A DNA stretch of 64,000 nucleotides from Streptomyces sp. HUAS YS2 (GCF_033343995.1 NZ_CP137573.1:5241001-5305000); one strand, 5' to 3'. Positions 35,182 through 44,009 are shown, numbered from the stretch's first letter. Numbers and translations are program-made. The notes: generated from the sequence alone by a model not told the origin.

Positions 35182-36197
35182 GCGCCCTTGAGCTCCGCCG
35201 CCACCAGCTCCGCGATCTGGACCGCGTTCAGGGCCGCGCCCTTGCGGAGGTTGTCGTTGGAGACGAAGAGCGCGAGGCCGTTCTCGGCCGTGTCGTCGAC
35301 GCGGATGCGGCCCACGTACGAGGCGTCCTTGCCGGCCGCCTGGAGCGGGGTCGGGATCTCGGAGAGCTCGACGCCCTCCGCGTCCTTCAGCAGCTCGTAC
35401 GCGCGCTCCACGCTCAGCGGACGCTCGAAGCGGACGTTGACCTGGAGCGAGTGGCCGGAGAAGACCGGGACGCGCACGCAGGTGCCGGAGACCTTGAGCT
35501 CCGGGATCTCCAGGATCTTGCGGGACTCGTTGCGGAGCTTCTGCTCCTCGTCGGTCTCGTGCGAGCCGTCGTCGACCAGGTTGCCGGCCAGCGGGACCAC
35601 GTTGAAGGCGATGGGGCGGCGGTAGACACCGGGCTCCGGGAAGGCCACGGCCTCGCCGTCGTGGGTCAGCTCGGTCGCGCGGTCGGCGACGGCCTTGACC
35701 TGGCCGTCCAGCTCGGCCACACCGGCCACGCCGGAGCCGGAGACGGCCTGGTACGTGGTGGCGACCAGCGCGGTCAGGCCGGCCTCCTGGTGGAGCGGCT
35801 TGAGCACCGGCATGGCGGCCATGGTGGTGCAGTTCGGGTTGGCGATGATGCCCTTCGGGCGGTCCTTGATCGCGTGCGGGTTGACCTCGGACACGACCAG
35901 CGGGACCTCGGGGTCGCGGCGCCAGGCGGAGGAGTTGTCGATCACCACGGCGCCCTGGGAGGCGACCTTCTCGGCGAGCGCCTTGGAGGTGGCGCCGCCG
36001 GCGGAGAACAGCACGATGTCCAGGCCCGTGTAGTCGGCGGTGGCGGCGTCCTCGACCGTGATGCCGTCCAGGACGCTGCCGGCGGACCGGGCGGAGGCGA
36101 AGAGACGCAGCTCGTCGATCGGGAACTTCCGCTCGGCGAGGATCTTGCGCATGACCGTGCCGACCTGACCGGTGGCTCCGACGATTCCGACCTTCAC
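35178..36197 (-). CDS. asd: Aspartate-semialdehyde dehydrogenase
   Basis: A 339-residue NADP-dependent enzyme that makes aspartate semialdehyde for lysine, threonine, methionine and diaminopimelate synthesis. The coenzyme site GATGQVGTVM is at residues 7-16; the catalytic cysteine is in NPNCTTM (about residue 130) and the general base His in the SGHSLQVNV region. GTG 36197 has GGAGGAG five bases upstream; a longer frame to 36332 lacks these signals. In many actinobacteria asd follows the aspartokinase gene lysC; here it stands alone, so this may be the stand-alone paralogue. The stop codon overlaps that of the convergent DUF1203 gene. Confidence 0.95.
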   Translation of the reverse strand: MKVGIVGATGQVGTVMRKILAERKFPIDELRLFASARSAGSVLDGITVEDAATADYTGLDIVLFSAGGATSKALAEKVASQGAVVIDNSSAWRRDPEVPLVVSEVNPHAIKDRPKGIIANPNCTTMAAMPVLKPLHQEAGLTALVATTYQAVSGSGVAGVAELDGQVKAVADRATELTHDGEAVAFPEPGVYRRPIAFNVVPLAGNLVDDGSHETDEEQKLRNESRKILEIPELKVSGTCVRVPVFSGHSLQVNVRFERPLSVERAYELLKDAEGVELSEIPTPLQAAGKDASYVGRIRVDDTAENGLALFVSNDNLRKGAALNAVQIAELVAAELKGA

Positions 36198-36308
36198 GGG
36201 GACTCCTCCGTACGTTTGTGCAGGGTGCTGCCGCTCCATGATGGGTATCACCCGGGGCTGCTTGTCCAATCCATTGTCCGAGGATCGGGACGCCTGCCAA
36301 GACGACGA

Positions 36309-36340
36309 AGGGGCGGGCGCCGGTTGCGGCACCCGCCCCT
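36309..36340 (-). terminator. Terminator of the subtilase gene
   Basis: Nine-base arms at 36309-36317 and 36332-36340, extended by three pairs after one mismatch, about 20 bases after the stop at 36360. Confidence 0.6.
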
Positions 36341-36359
36341 CAGTGATCGTTCCGGGCTG

Positions 36360-39300
36360 TTACGGGGTGACCTTGCCGATCACCACGCTGCCCGCGCCCG
36401 CGACCGTGCCGCGCGCGTTGACCAGCTGGACCTCGCCGAAGAACTGCCGGCCCTCGGGCGCGGCACCGGCGACCAGCACCTCGGCGCCGACCTTGGCGGA
36501 GCCGCCGTTGGCCAGCGGGTACGTCTTCGCCGCGTCGACCTGGACGCTGCCGAGCGAGGCGGAGTAGTACACGTCCTTGTAGTCGAAGGTCGTGCCGCCC
36601 GCCGCCTGCACCGAGTAGCCGTCGACGACGATCGTGTACGTGCCCGCTGCCGGCTTCGCCAGCGAGACGGACTCCTCCGAGTCGCCGTCCGCCGACTGGC
36701 CGACCTGCTTGCCGTTCAGCAGCACGGTCAGGTCGAGGTCGGCGGCCTTGTCGGAGGTGTTGCCGATGGCCACGTCGAGCCGCTCGACGCCCTCACCGAT
36801 GGTGACGGTCCTCGTCTGCTGCTCGTGGTGCTGGATGGTCGGGGTCTCGACCTTGGCCGAGCCCAGCGAGCCGCCCTTGAGCTTGCCCTCGATGCCGGCG
36901 AACTTGTTCGTCACCGTCCACTCGACGGCGGCCGGGGTGCCGACCTTCGCCTCGGCGACGGTCTGCACGGCCGGGTCGAAGTTCGCGCCCAGCACCGACA
37001 CGTCCAGCTTGAACGGGTTGTCCAGGTCGGGCGACGTGCGACGCGACTCGACCTCGATCTCCCAGACGCCCGGCGTCGGGTTGGCGTACGAACGCAGGTC
37101 CGGACGGCAGGTGTTGGCCGGGTTGTAGTGCGGGTAGCACGCGGTGGACGCGGTCGACTCGATGGCCACGCCGTACGGGTGGATCGCGATGAACCGGGTC
37201 TGGCTCTTCTCCTTCAGGCCGCCGAGGGCGACCTCGAGGGACTTGGCGCCGGCCGGGACCTTCACGAAGTACGACTTGTGGCTGTTGCGCTGCACCGTGC
37301 CGGACGCGGAGTACGCGTAGCCGGGCGCGGCCAGGTCCTTGGCGACCACGACGGTCGACAGGATCTGCTTGTCGACGCCCTCGGTGCGCTCGTCGTCCAG
37401 CTCCAGGATGGCGCTGTGCACACCGGCGGTCTGCGGCTTCGCCTCGACCTTGACGGTCACCGGCTTGTTCAGCGGGAGCGTGATGTAGTCGTACGCGGTG
37501 GCCGCCTTGAAGGTGCCGTCGTTGTACTTCCAGTTCAGCTCGTGCCGCACGCCGTACGCCGGGCCGGAGGTCCGGGTGATGGTGACGTCGTACGTCTTCT
37601 TCTGGCCGACCTTCAGGCCGCCCTCGCGGTCGTACACGCCGGTGCCGGTGTGCGGGGCCGGGAAGATGACGGTGTCGACCGGGGCCTCGACCTTGTAGTC
37701 GTGCGCGGTCGCGCCGTCCTCGATCGACTCCCAGGCCTCGTTGATGTCGATGAGGCCGGAGCCCTGCTCGTGCGCGGCGACACCCGGGATCCGCGTCGCG
37801 GTCGAGGTGAGCGCGGTGCGCAGGGTGAGCGGGGAGAGCTCGATGCCCTTCTGCTTCGCGGCGGAGAGCAGCAGCGCGCTCGCGCCCGCGACCTGCGGGG
37901 AGGACATCGAGGTGCCGTTGAGCATCCCGTAACCGGCGGGCAGGGTGTAGCCCGCCTCGGGCACGCCGGCGCCGGCCTGCCAGGTCGGGATGGTGTTCAC
38001 GGCCGAGCCGGGACCGGTGATGGTCGGGGTGAAGCCGCCGTCCTCACGCGGGCCGCGCGAGGAGAAGGGGAACATGGCGTACTTCTTCTCCACGGCGGAG
38101 CCGTAGTTGGCCGCCCAGGTGGACTGGGAGATGGCCGCGCCGACCGAGAGGACCTTGTCGGCCAGGCCGGGGTCGCCGATCGTGTTGATGCCCGGGCCGG
38201 AGTTGCCGGCCGAGATGACCAGCTGGACGCCGTGCTCGTCGATCAGCCGGGTGTACAGGCGGGCGCGGACGTTGTCGCCGTCGTTCTGCGCGGGCAGGCC
38301 GCCGATCGACATGTTGACGATGTCGACGCCGCGGTTGACGACGAGGTCCGTCATGCCCTCCATGAGGGCGGTGTTGGTGCAGCCGCCGGTCCAGGTGCAG
38401 GCGCGGGAGGACACGATCTTCGCGCCGGGGGCCGCGCCGTTCATCCGGCCGCCGAAGAGGCCCTTGGCGGCGGTGATGCCGGCGACGTGGGTGCCGTGCG
38501 AGGACTCGACGATGCCGATGTTGACGAAGTCGCGCTTCTGGCCGACCCAGGTGCCGCCCAGCGGGTCCATCGGGACGTCCTTGCGGATCTCCACGACGAA
38601 CGGGGTGCGCTCGGCGACCTCGGTGTCCGGGTTGTCGGTGCCGAAGTACCCGACCTGGAAACCGTCCTTGTACGGCTTCATCGGCTCGTTGTCCGTGAAG
38701 TCGTTGTTCTGGTCGGTGTCCACGCGGACGGTGCCGGTGGCCTGGTCGTACAGCATGCCGAAGACGTCGGTGGTGTCGCCGTCGCGGTTGATGTCACCGG
38801 CCGGGTCGCCGCCCGCGGTGATCGCCTCGCTGAAGCGGCTCCACTGGTACGCGCCCTCGGGGGCCTTCCAGGACTGCTGGCCGGCGGTGAACACCGGGCC
38901 GGCGACCGGGGTGACCTGCGCGCGCCACGTGGCGTCGCCCTCGGTCAGCGGGTCGGTGGCGGTGACCCAGTCGACGATCTTGCGCTCGCCGGTGCTGGTC
39001 TTCTGCAGTGCCGGGTGACCGAGGTCGACGCCGGAGTCGAGGATGCCGATGGTCACGCCGCGGCCGTCGGCCTTGGGGTGGTCCTCGACGAACTCGACCG
39101 CGCCGGTCTCGTGCGACGGGTTGTACGGGTTCTTCGCCGGGGTGTTCTTGCCCGGGGCCGGGTACGTCGTCGCGGTGGCACCCGCGGCGGAGCCCTTGGC
39201 GCCCGCGTCCGGCGTCGGGTCGTCCAGGACGACCTCGGCCTGGAGGTCGACCGCCTGGACGGAGGAGAGCTTGGTGGCCGCCGTGATGGCGGCGTCGGCC

Positions 39301-39677
39301 TTGGCGGTCGGCAGCGTCGCGCGGACGTAGCCGAGCTTGTCGTCCCGCTTGCCGACGGAGCCGCCGGGGACGGCGTCGAGCTGGCCGGCGACCTGCTCGG
39401 TGGCGCCGGGCGCGGTGGCGACGAGGATGGTGACGTTCTTCTCGCCCGCGGCCTCGGCCGCGTCGAGCCGCTGGGCGTCGGTGGCGCCGAGCTTGTCCGC
39501 GGAGTCGGAGGACTTGACCGGGGGAGTGGTCGCCGGGTCGTCGGCGGCCAGGACCGGAGCGGCACCGGCCGCGATCAGCGCGGTCACCAGTCCGGCGGCC
39601 GCGGCGACGCGGGCCGCCCGTCTGTGCCCGGGGGTCGAGCGCCCGGGTATGGAGCTCTGCGATTCGGGGGTGGTCAT
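36360..39677 (-). CDS. Secreted S8 subtilisin-like serine protease, large multidomain
   Basis: An 1105-residue exported protease. Signal peptide (1-45, ending PVLAA) and an inhibitor-like propeptide (about 50-165) precede the peptidase domain. The triad is Asp214 (GILDSGVD), His394 (SSHGTHVAG) and Ser590 (NGTSMSSPQVAG), with Asn in SAGNSG for the oxyanion hole. The 180-residue spacing between Asp and His is unusually long because of an acidic insert with GDINRDGDTTDVF, a likely calcium-binding loop. About 500 residues follow in several beta domains with no anchor. It would degrade external proteins. ATG 39677 is preceded by AGGGA inside a palindrome. Single-gene unit. Confidence 0.92.
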   Translation of the reverse strand: MTTPESQSSIPGRSTPGHRRAARVAAAAGLVTALIAAGAAPVLAADDPATTPPVKSSDSADKLGATDAQRLDAAEAAGEKNVTILVATAPGATEQVAGQLDAVPGGSVGKRDDKLGYVRATLPTAKADAAITAATKLSSVQAVDLQAEVVLDDPTPDAGAKGSAAGATATTYPAPGKNTPAKNPYNPSHETGAVEFVEDHPKADGRGVTIGILDSGVDLGHPALQKTSTGERKIVDWVTATDPLTEGDATWRAQVTPVAGPVFTAGQQSWKAPEGAYQWSRFSEAITAGGDPAGDINRDGDTTDVFGMLYDQATGTVRVDTDQNNDFTDNEPMKPYKDGFQVGYFGTDNPDTEVAERTPFVVEIRKDVPMDPLGGTWVGQKRDFVNIGIVESSHGTHVAGITAAKGLFGGRMNGAAPGAKIVSSRACTWTGGCTNTALMEGMTDLVVNRGVDIVNMSIGGLPAQNDGDNVRARLYTRLIDEHGVQLVISAGNSGPGINTIGDPGLADKVLSVGAAISQSTWAANYGSAVEKKYAMFPFSSRGPREDGGFTPTITGPGSAVNTIPTWQAGAGVPEAGYTLPAGYGMLNGTSMSSPQVAGASALLLSAAKQKGIELSPLTLRTALTSTATRIPGVAAHEQGSGLIDINEAWESIEDGATAHDYKVEAPVDTVIFPAPHTGTGVYDREGGLKVGQKKTYDVTITRTSGPAYGVRHELNWKYNDGTFKAATAYDYITLPLNKPVTVKVEAKPQTAGVHSAILELDDERTEGVDKQILSTVVVAKDLAAPGYAYSASGTVQRNSHKSYFVKVPAGAKSLEVALGGLKEKSQTRFIAIHPYGVAIESTASTACYPHYNPANTCRPDLRSYANPTPGVWEIEVESRRTSPDLDNPFKLDVSVLGANFDPAVQTVAEAKVGTPAAVEWTVTNKFAGIEGKLKGGSLGSAKVETPTIQHHEQQTRTVTIGEGVERLDVAIGNTSDKAADLDLTVLLNGKQVGQSADGDSEESVSLAKPAAGTYTIVVDGYSVQAAGGTTFDYKDVYYSASLGSVQVDAAKTYPLANGGSAKVGAEVLVAGAAPEGRQFFGEVQLVNARGTVAGAGSVVIGKVTP

Positions 39678-39679
39678 TT

Positions 39680-39693
39680 ACATCCCTGGATGT
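39680..39693. promoter_or_regulatory. Inverted repeat over the protease ribosome binding site
   Basis: ACATCC-CT-GGATGT begins two bases upstream of the protease ATG and contains its AGGGA binding site. It could be an operator or a small RNA hairpin that limits translation. Flanking TTTx/xAAA bases extend the symmetry. Confidence 0.45.
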
Positions 39694-39865
39694 GAAAGAG
39701 AGGGTCCGGATTTCGGTACCGGATGACCGCTCAGCCTTTCGTAAATGACCAGGGTTTGTGGAGAGTTGTCGAGTGGCGGAATGCGCGAGTGGCGTACATC
39801 CGCCACAGGGGGACATACGCCACGGGGGGCGAATCACCCCCAACAGGGGTGATTCGCGGCGATGG

Positions 39866-40408
39866 TTAGTTTTCCTTTGTACGGGCGTAGTGGCGCGAGG
39901 CCTTGGCCCGGTTGCCGCAGACCGCCATCGAGCACCAGCGTCGCGTGCCGTTCCGCGAGGTGTCGAAGAAGTGCAGGATGCACGCCTCGTGCGCGCAGGA
40001 CCTGATCCGGTCGGGCGCGGTGCGCAGCAGGTCGAGGTAGTCGCGGGCGGCCGTCCAGGCGGGACCCCAGGCCGGGTCGCGGAACTCGGGCCGCTCGCCG
40101 GGCCCTTCGGTGGTGAGCGTGGCGCGGATCCGGCCGTGGCCGAGGATCGCGTCGAGGCGCTCGGTGGCGGCGGGGTCGCCGGGCCGGTCGACCAGTCCCT
40201 TGAGCGCGTCCCGGGCCGCCAGGGTGTGCCGGAGCGTCGTCGCGTCGGCGGTGAAGCGGTCGTCGAGGCCGTTGGCCGTCAGCCAGACCGCCAGGCCGGC
40301 CGGATCGGTGAGGAGGTCCTGCCGTACGCCCTCCTTCATCCACCGGGTGTTGAGCAGGTCCAGGGAGACGGGCTCACCGGTGAGCGGGCGGGGGTCGGAA
40401 ACGGTCAT
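39866..40408 (-). CDS. CGNR zinc-finger regulatory protein (ABATE domain)
   Basis: A 180-residue protein. The N-terminal ABATE-type domain (about 1-125) begins with EPVSLDLLNTRWM, and the C-terminal CGNR zinc finger (about 135-175) shows CAHEACILHFFD, RWCSMAVCGNRAKA, four cysteines that hold zinc followed by a basic helix likely to contact DNA. Such proteins are stress-linked transcription regulators. It is divergent from a VOC-family gene, and three copies of a CTAACC(C/T)CT motif lie between them, so it probably controls that gene and itself. ATG 40408 fits. The effector is unknown. Confidence 0.88.
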   Translation of the reverse strand: MTVSDPRPLTGEPVSLDLLNTRWMKEGVRQDLLTDPAGLAVWLTANGLDDRFTADATTLRHTLAARDALKGLVDRPGDPAATERLDAILGHGRIRATLTTEGPGERPEFRDPAWGPAWTAARDYLDLLRTAPDRIRSCAHEACILHFFDTSRNGTRRWCSMAVCGNRAKASRHYARTKEN

Positions 40409-40440
40409 GGACGGACTCCCTCGCTCCGTTGGCCTCGTTG

Positions 40441-40512
40441 CTAACCCCTCAAGAGTACGTGACCGGTTGCGCTCGGCCGCACCTAACCTCTAAAGTCGGA
40501 TTAAGAGGTTAG
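40441..40512. promoter_or_regulatory. Probable CGNR operator: inverted and direct repeats
   Basis: CTAACCTCT (40483-40491) and AGAGGTTAG (40504-40512) form an inverted repeat with nine-base perfect arms, extended to 11 of 12 by AAA/TTA. A third copy, CTAACCCCTCAA, is at 40441-40452, in the same direction as the first. They fill the gap between the divergent CGNR and VOC genes. Confidence 0.65.
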
Positions 40513-40548
40513 CCCGACGAGGGCCGGCCACGCGACGAGGGGACAGTC

Positions 40549-41004
40549 ATGTCTGCGATCGGCACGCTGAGCACGGGGCACATCGGCATCAACGTCACGG
40601 ACATCGAGAGGTCCCTGGCGTTCTACGGCGAGGTCCTCGGCTTCGAGGTGATCGGCGAGGGCAAGGAGGAGGGGCAGCGCTTCGCCTTCCTCGGTCAGGG
40701 CGGCAAGCTCGTCGTCACGCTGTGGCAGCAGGCGGAGGGTGCGTACGACTCCGGCCGCGCGGGCCTGCACCACCTGGCCTTCGAGGCCGAGTCCATCGAC
40801 CACGTGCGCGCCGCGGAGGCCGCGCTGAAGGCGCGGGACGTCTCCTTCGCGTACGAGGGCGTCGTCGCCCATCGCGAGGGTGCGGCGTCCGGCGGCATCT
40901 TCTTCCACGACCCGGACGGCACCCGCCTGGAGATCTACGCCCCGACCGGCGCGGAGGGCGCGGAAGCCCCCAACGAGTCGGCCCCGACCTGCGGCTTCTT
41001 CTAG
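40549..41004 (+). CDS. VOC-family (glyoxalase-like) protein
   Basis: A 151-residue protein with the paired beta-alpha-beta-beta-beta modules of the vicinal oxygen chelate fold. It begins with TGHIGINVTDIERSLAFYGEVLGFEVIG and ends with FFHDPDGTRLEIYAP; the His near the start, the central HHLAFE and the Glu of LEIY supply candidate metal ligands. Members include glyoxalases, dioxygenases and resistance proteins; the exact activity cannot be told. ATG 40549 is 36 bases after the operator repeats. It is followed by two more genes on the same strand, probably one unit under CGNR control. Confidence 0.88.
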   Translation: MSAIGTLSTGHIGINVTDIERSLAFYGEVLGFEVIGEGKEEGQRFAFLGQGGKLVVTLWQQAEGAYDSGRAGLHHLAFEAESIDHVRAAEAALKARDVSFAYEGVVAHREGAASGGIFFHDPDGTRLEIYAPTGAEGAEAPNESAPTCGFF

Positions 41005-41060
41005 GCCGTACGGCCCGTCGGTCCCTCTCGCCCCCGCACCGCCACCGTCAGGAGGACCTC

Positions 41061-41966
41061 ATGGACACCGCACCCGCCTACCACCCCGGCTCCCTGGCGG
41101 TTCAGGAGCGAGTCGGGGTCCGCGACCTCGCCGACCATGTCGGCCGCTCGATCGGCGCCGGCATCAAACCCGTCGCCGCCGCCTTCCTCGAACTCCAGCC
41201 CATGCTGGTGCTCGGCGCGGCGGACGCCGAGGGAGACGTGTGGAGCTCCCTGCTGACCGGTGCGCCCGGCTTCGTGCGGGCCACCGGCCCGGCGCGGATC
41301 TCCATCGCCGGCGGCCTCCCCGAGGGCGATCCGCTCGACGGGGCCTTCGACGGCGGCGCGCCGGTCGGCACGATCGCCCTCGACCCCCGCACCCGCCGCC
41401 GGATGCGACTCAACGGCATCGCGTCACCCAGTGCGCGCGGCCTGGCCGTCGAGGCCGGGCAGGTCTTCGCGAACTGCCCGAAGTACCTCCAGAAGCGCGA
41501 GCTGTACGGGGCCGAGCCCGGCGCCCGTGCCGGTGCCGTGCGGCGCGGCCGGGCGCTCGGCCCCGCCCAGGAGCGGTTCATCCGCGCCGCCGACACCTTC
41601 TTCGTCGCCACCTCCGCGCCGGACGGGGTCGACGCCAGCCACCGCGGCGGGAATCCCGGATTTGTGAGAGTCGTCTCGCCGACCGAGCTGGCCTGGCCCG
41701 ACTACCAGGGGAACTCGATGTTCCTCACCCTCGGCAATCTGGAGGCCGACGGCCGCGCCGGCCTGCTGTTTCTCGACTGGAGCACGGGCGACACGCTGCA
41801 GATCACCGGGACCGCGCGCACGGAGTTCGGACCGGAGGGCCGGACGACCTACGTTAGAATTCAACAAACTGTGGAATCGGAGGGGGCGAGTCCGTTGCGC
41901 TGGTCGGCGCCCGACTACTCGCCGGCCAACCCTCCCCTCGACGAAGGAGCGCAATGGGCGGAGTGA
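41061..41966 (+). CDS. Pyridoxamine 5'-phosphate oxidase-like flavin-binding protein
   Basis: A 301-residue protein of the split-barrel flavin-binding fold. The barrel core is at about 45-270; FFVATSAPDGVDASHRGGNPGFVRV and LTLGNLEADGRAGLLFLDW are typical of the PPOX-related oxidase/reductase group. It could reduce or oxidise a small molecule with FMN or F420, but the substrate is not shown. ATG 41061 has AGGAGG at good spacing. The 3' end overlaps the HPP gene by 13 bases. A short AT-rich stretch at 41850-41880 inside the gene uses codons rare for this genome (AGA, ATT, CAA, GTT). Confidence 0.83.
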   Translation: MDTAPAYHPGSLAVQERVGVRDLADHVGRSIGAGIKPVAAAFLELQPMLVLGAADAEGDVWSSLLTGAPGFVRATGPARISIAGGLPEGDPLDGAFDGGAPVGTIALDPRTRRRMRLNGIASPSARGLAVEAGQVFANCPKYLQKRELYGAEPGARAGAVRRGRALGPAQERFIRAADTFFVATSAPDGVDASHRGGNPGFVRVVSPTELAWPDYQGNSMFLTLGNLEADGRAGLLFLDWSTGDTLQITGTARTEFGPEGRTTYVRIQQTVESEGASPLRWSAPDYSPANPPLDEGAQWAE

Positions 41967-42562
41967 CGCAGACGGCCGAGGCGGAGGCCCCCGCGGCCGT
42001 CGTACCCGGCCCCGCGCCCCACGACCACGACACCGTCCACGCCCCCGCTCCCGCCCGCACCGGCTGGGCGGCCCGGATCGCCCGGGTCGCCGCCGCCGGC
42101 CCCCCGCGCCCCCGGCTCCGTACCGTCCTCGCGGCGACGGCGCTCAGCACCGTCGCGCTGCTCTGCCTCGTCGCCCTCGGCGGGGTCGTCCACCACCCGC
42201 TGCTCATCCCGCCGCTCGCCGCCAGCATGGCGCTCGTCGCCGGCGCGCCCGACCTGCCGCTCTCCCAGCCCCGCTCGGTCATCGGCGGCCAGCTGCTCTC
42301 CACGCTCACCGGCTTCGCCGTGCTCGCGATCGCCGGTCCCGGCCTGTGGACCGCGGCGGTCGCGGGCGGACTGGCGCTCGGCGTGATGATGCTGGCCCGC
42401 ACCCCGCACTCCCCGGCCGCCGCCACCGCGGTCATCGTCGCGCTCCAGGACCCGCCGTTCCGGACGTTCGTCGGACTGGTCGCGCTGGCCTGCGCGCTCC
42501 TGGTGACCGCCGGACTCATCGGCTCGCGCCTCACCGGCCGCCGCTATCCGACCTATTGGTGA
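41954..42562 (+). CDS. HPP-family integral membrane protein
   Basis: A 202-residue membrane protein. After a hydrophilic 50-residue N-terminus with several His (PHDHDTVH), four hydrophobic helices follow at about 57-80, 85-100, 112-135 and 165-185. The HPP-family core is visible: PLLIPPLAASMALVAGAPDLPLSQPRSVIGGQ and RTPHSPAAATAVIVALQ. Some HPP proteins carry nitrite in plants and cyanobacteria; transport in Streptomyces is not shown. ATG 41954 lies inside the end of the flavoprotein gene, so translation is probably coupled. Confidence 0.85.
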   Translation: MGGVTQTAEAEAPAAVVPGPAPHDHDTVHAPAPARTGWAARIARVAAAGPPRPRLRTVLAATALSTVALLCLVALGGVVHHPLLIPPLAASMALVAGAPDLPLSQPRSVIGGQLLSTLTGFAVLAIAGPGLWTAAVAGGLALGVMMLARTPHSPAAATAVIVALQDPPFRTFVGLVALACALLVTAGLIGSRLTGRRYPTYW

Positions 42563-42605
42563 CAGCGGGGGGCGGGCCTACGGTGCCGCCCCCTAATCTC
42601 GCTCC

Positions 42606-43073
42606 ATGGTCCAGGAGTTGAGGGTGGCGGCCTACGCCGTGTGTGTGCGCGACGACCAGATCCTGCTCGCCCGCTGGGTGGCCCGGGACGGCACCCGGCA
42701 GTGGACACTGCCCGGCGGCGGCATGGATCACGGCGAGGATCCGCTCGACACCGTGGTCAGGGAGGTGGAGGAGGAGACCGGTCACCTCGTCGAGGCGACC
42801 CGGCTGCTCGGCGTCGACACGATACGACGCCGCTGGTCACGCCGGTTCGGCGCGGACGCCGACTGGCAGGGCCTGCGCATCGTCTACGAGTGCCGGCTCA
42901 CCGGCGGCGAACTGCGCAACGAGGTCGGCGGCTCCACCGACCTGGCCGCCTGGTTCCCGCTCGACGAGGTCGAGCGGCTCGACCACGTCGAACTCGTCGA
43001 CACGGGTCTCGCGCTGTGGCGCGAGCGGCCCCCGCTCGGCCGGCTCCCTCACCGCGGCAGGACGACCACGTAG
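42606..43073 (+). CDS. NUDIX hydrolase
   Basis: A 155-residue hydrolase of nucleoside diphosphates linked to another group. The Nudix box is complete: GGGMDHGEDPLDTVVREVEEETGH, which fits GX5EX7REUXEEXGU with the metal-binding glutamates. The N-terminus RVAAYAVCVRDDQILLARW and the ending WFPLDEVERLDHVELVD are usual. The substrate cannot be read. ATG 42606 follows a typical short gap after the HPP gene. Its last 25 bases overlap the end of a convergent DUF559-like gene. Confidence 0.92.
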   Translation: MVQELRVAAYAVCVRDDQILLARWVARDGTRQWTLPGGGMDHGEDPLDTVVREVEEETGHLVEATRLLGVDTIRRRWSRRFGADADWQGLRIVYECRLTGGELRNEVGGSTDLAAWFPLDEVERLDHVELVDTGLALWRERPPLGRLPHRGRTTT

Positions 43074-43906
43074 GCGGCCGGGTCCCGGTCCGTCGCGGCC
43101 ATCAGCGCCGTACGGACCACGGTCGCCTGCTGCTCCATCGCGTCGCGCAGCTTGCGCGGCGTGACGTGCACGACGGTGATGCCGAGCCGCTCCAGGACCT
43201 CCCGCTTGCGGGTGTACTCGGACCACAGCGCGTCGTCGTCCTGACGGGGCGAGCGGGTGTCCAGCTCCACGGCGACGGCCTGGTCAGGCCAGTACGCGTC
43301 CAGGCCGCCCAGGTGCGGGCCGCCGGCCAGCCGCAGGTCCACGTTCCACAGCGGGTCGGGCAGCCCGAAGGAGCGCACCATCTCGTACAGCCGGTCCTCC
43401 GCGAGCGCCCGGCCCTCGGCGAGCAGCGAGTCGACCGCGTCCACCACGTGCGGCCGGGACAGCAGCCGCGCCCGGTTCAACTCCCGTACCACCACGCCCG
43501 GTTCGCAGTGGCCGCCGCGCACCGCCTCGGTGAGCAGCCGGCGGACGACGCCCGCGTCGGAGAGCTCGTCGACCGCGTCCGCGAGCGCCCGGGCGACCGG
43601 CGCCACCGGCACGCCGTCGATCTGCACCGGCTCGGGCAGCTCGGCGGCCCGCACCACCCGCACCCGTGCGGTGGACCGCAGCCGGCGGATCCGCGGGACC
43701 AGGACGTCGATCCGGTCCACCATCGCGGTCGGCGGGGCGGAGGCGAAACGGTGCAGGGCGAGCGCGGCGAGACCGGTGATCATCGCGTCCGGGCCCTGCG
43801 CGGGGACGGCGCCGCCGCGGCGGCGCGCGTGGTGCAGCGCCTCCTGGAGGCGGTCGTCGCCGGAGCGGGGGAGGGGGCGGGGGGAGATGGGGGCGTTGTG
43901 GTTCAT
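43049..43906 (-). CDS. DUF559-like endonuclease-fold protein with AbiEi-like N-terminal part
   Basis: A 285-residue protein. The N-terminal half (about 35-160) is helical and resembles the regulator-like part of AbiEi-type antitoxins (MITGLAALALHRF, RIDVLVPRIRR). The C-terminal half (about 185-280) is a PD-(D/E)xK-type nuclease fold of the DUF559 group: LGGLDAYWPDQAVAVELDT with the Asp and the Glu-x-Asp, then KREVLERLGITVVHVTPRKLRD. Such proteins are common as single genes in actinobacteria and no toxin partner is adjacent. ATG 43906 has GGAAG nine bases upstream. It overlaps the NUDIX gene end by 25 bases. Function uncertain. Confidence 0.8.
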   Translation of the reverse strand: MNHNAPISPRPLPRSGDDRLQEALHHARRRGGAVPAQGPDAMITGLAALALHRFASAPPTAMVDRIDVLVPRIRRLRSTARVRVVRAAELPEPVQIDGVPVAPVARALADAVDELSDAGVVRRLLTEAVRGGHCEPGVVVRELNRARLLSRPHVVDAVDSLLAEGRALAEDRLYEMVRSFGLPDPLWNVDLRLAGGPHLGGLDAYWPDQAVAVELDTRSPRQDDDALWSEYTRKREVLERLGITVVHVTPRKLRDAMEQQATVVRTALMAATDRDPAAYVVVLPR

Positions 43907-44009
43907 GCGGGGGGTCTTCCGCCGTACGAACCTCAACTAACCGCTGTTACAAGGCCGTCGCGCAATCCGGACAAGCCTGCCCTAAAGTACGCGCGTTCGA
44001 CGACCGAAG

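Noticed and set aside
35451..39695. A 1414-codon open frame on the plus strand opposite the subtilase gene
   Set aside because: No family features, composition of an antisense shadow, and the subtilase on the other strand has a full catalytic triad. High third-position GC removes stop codons on the reverse strand.
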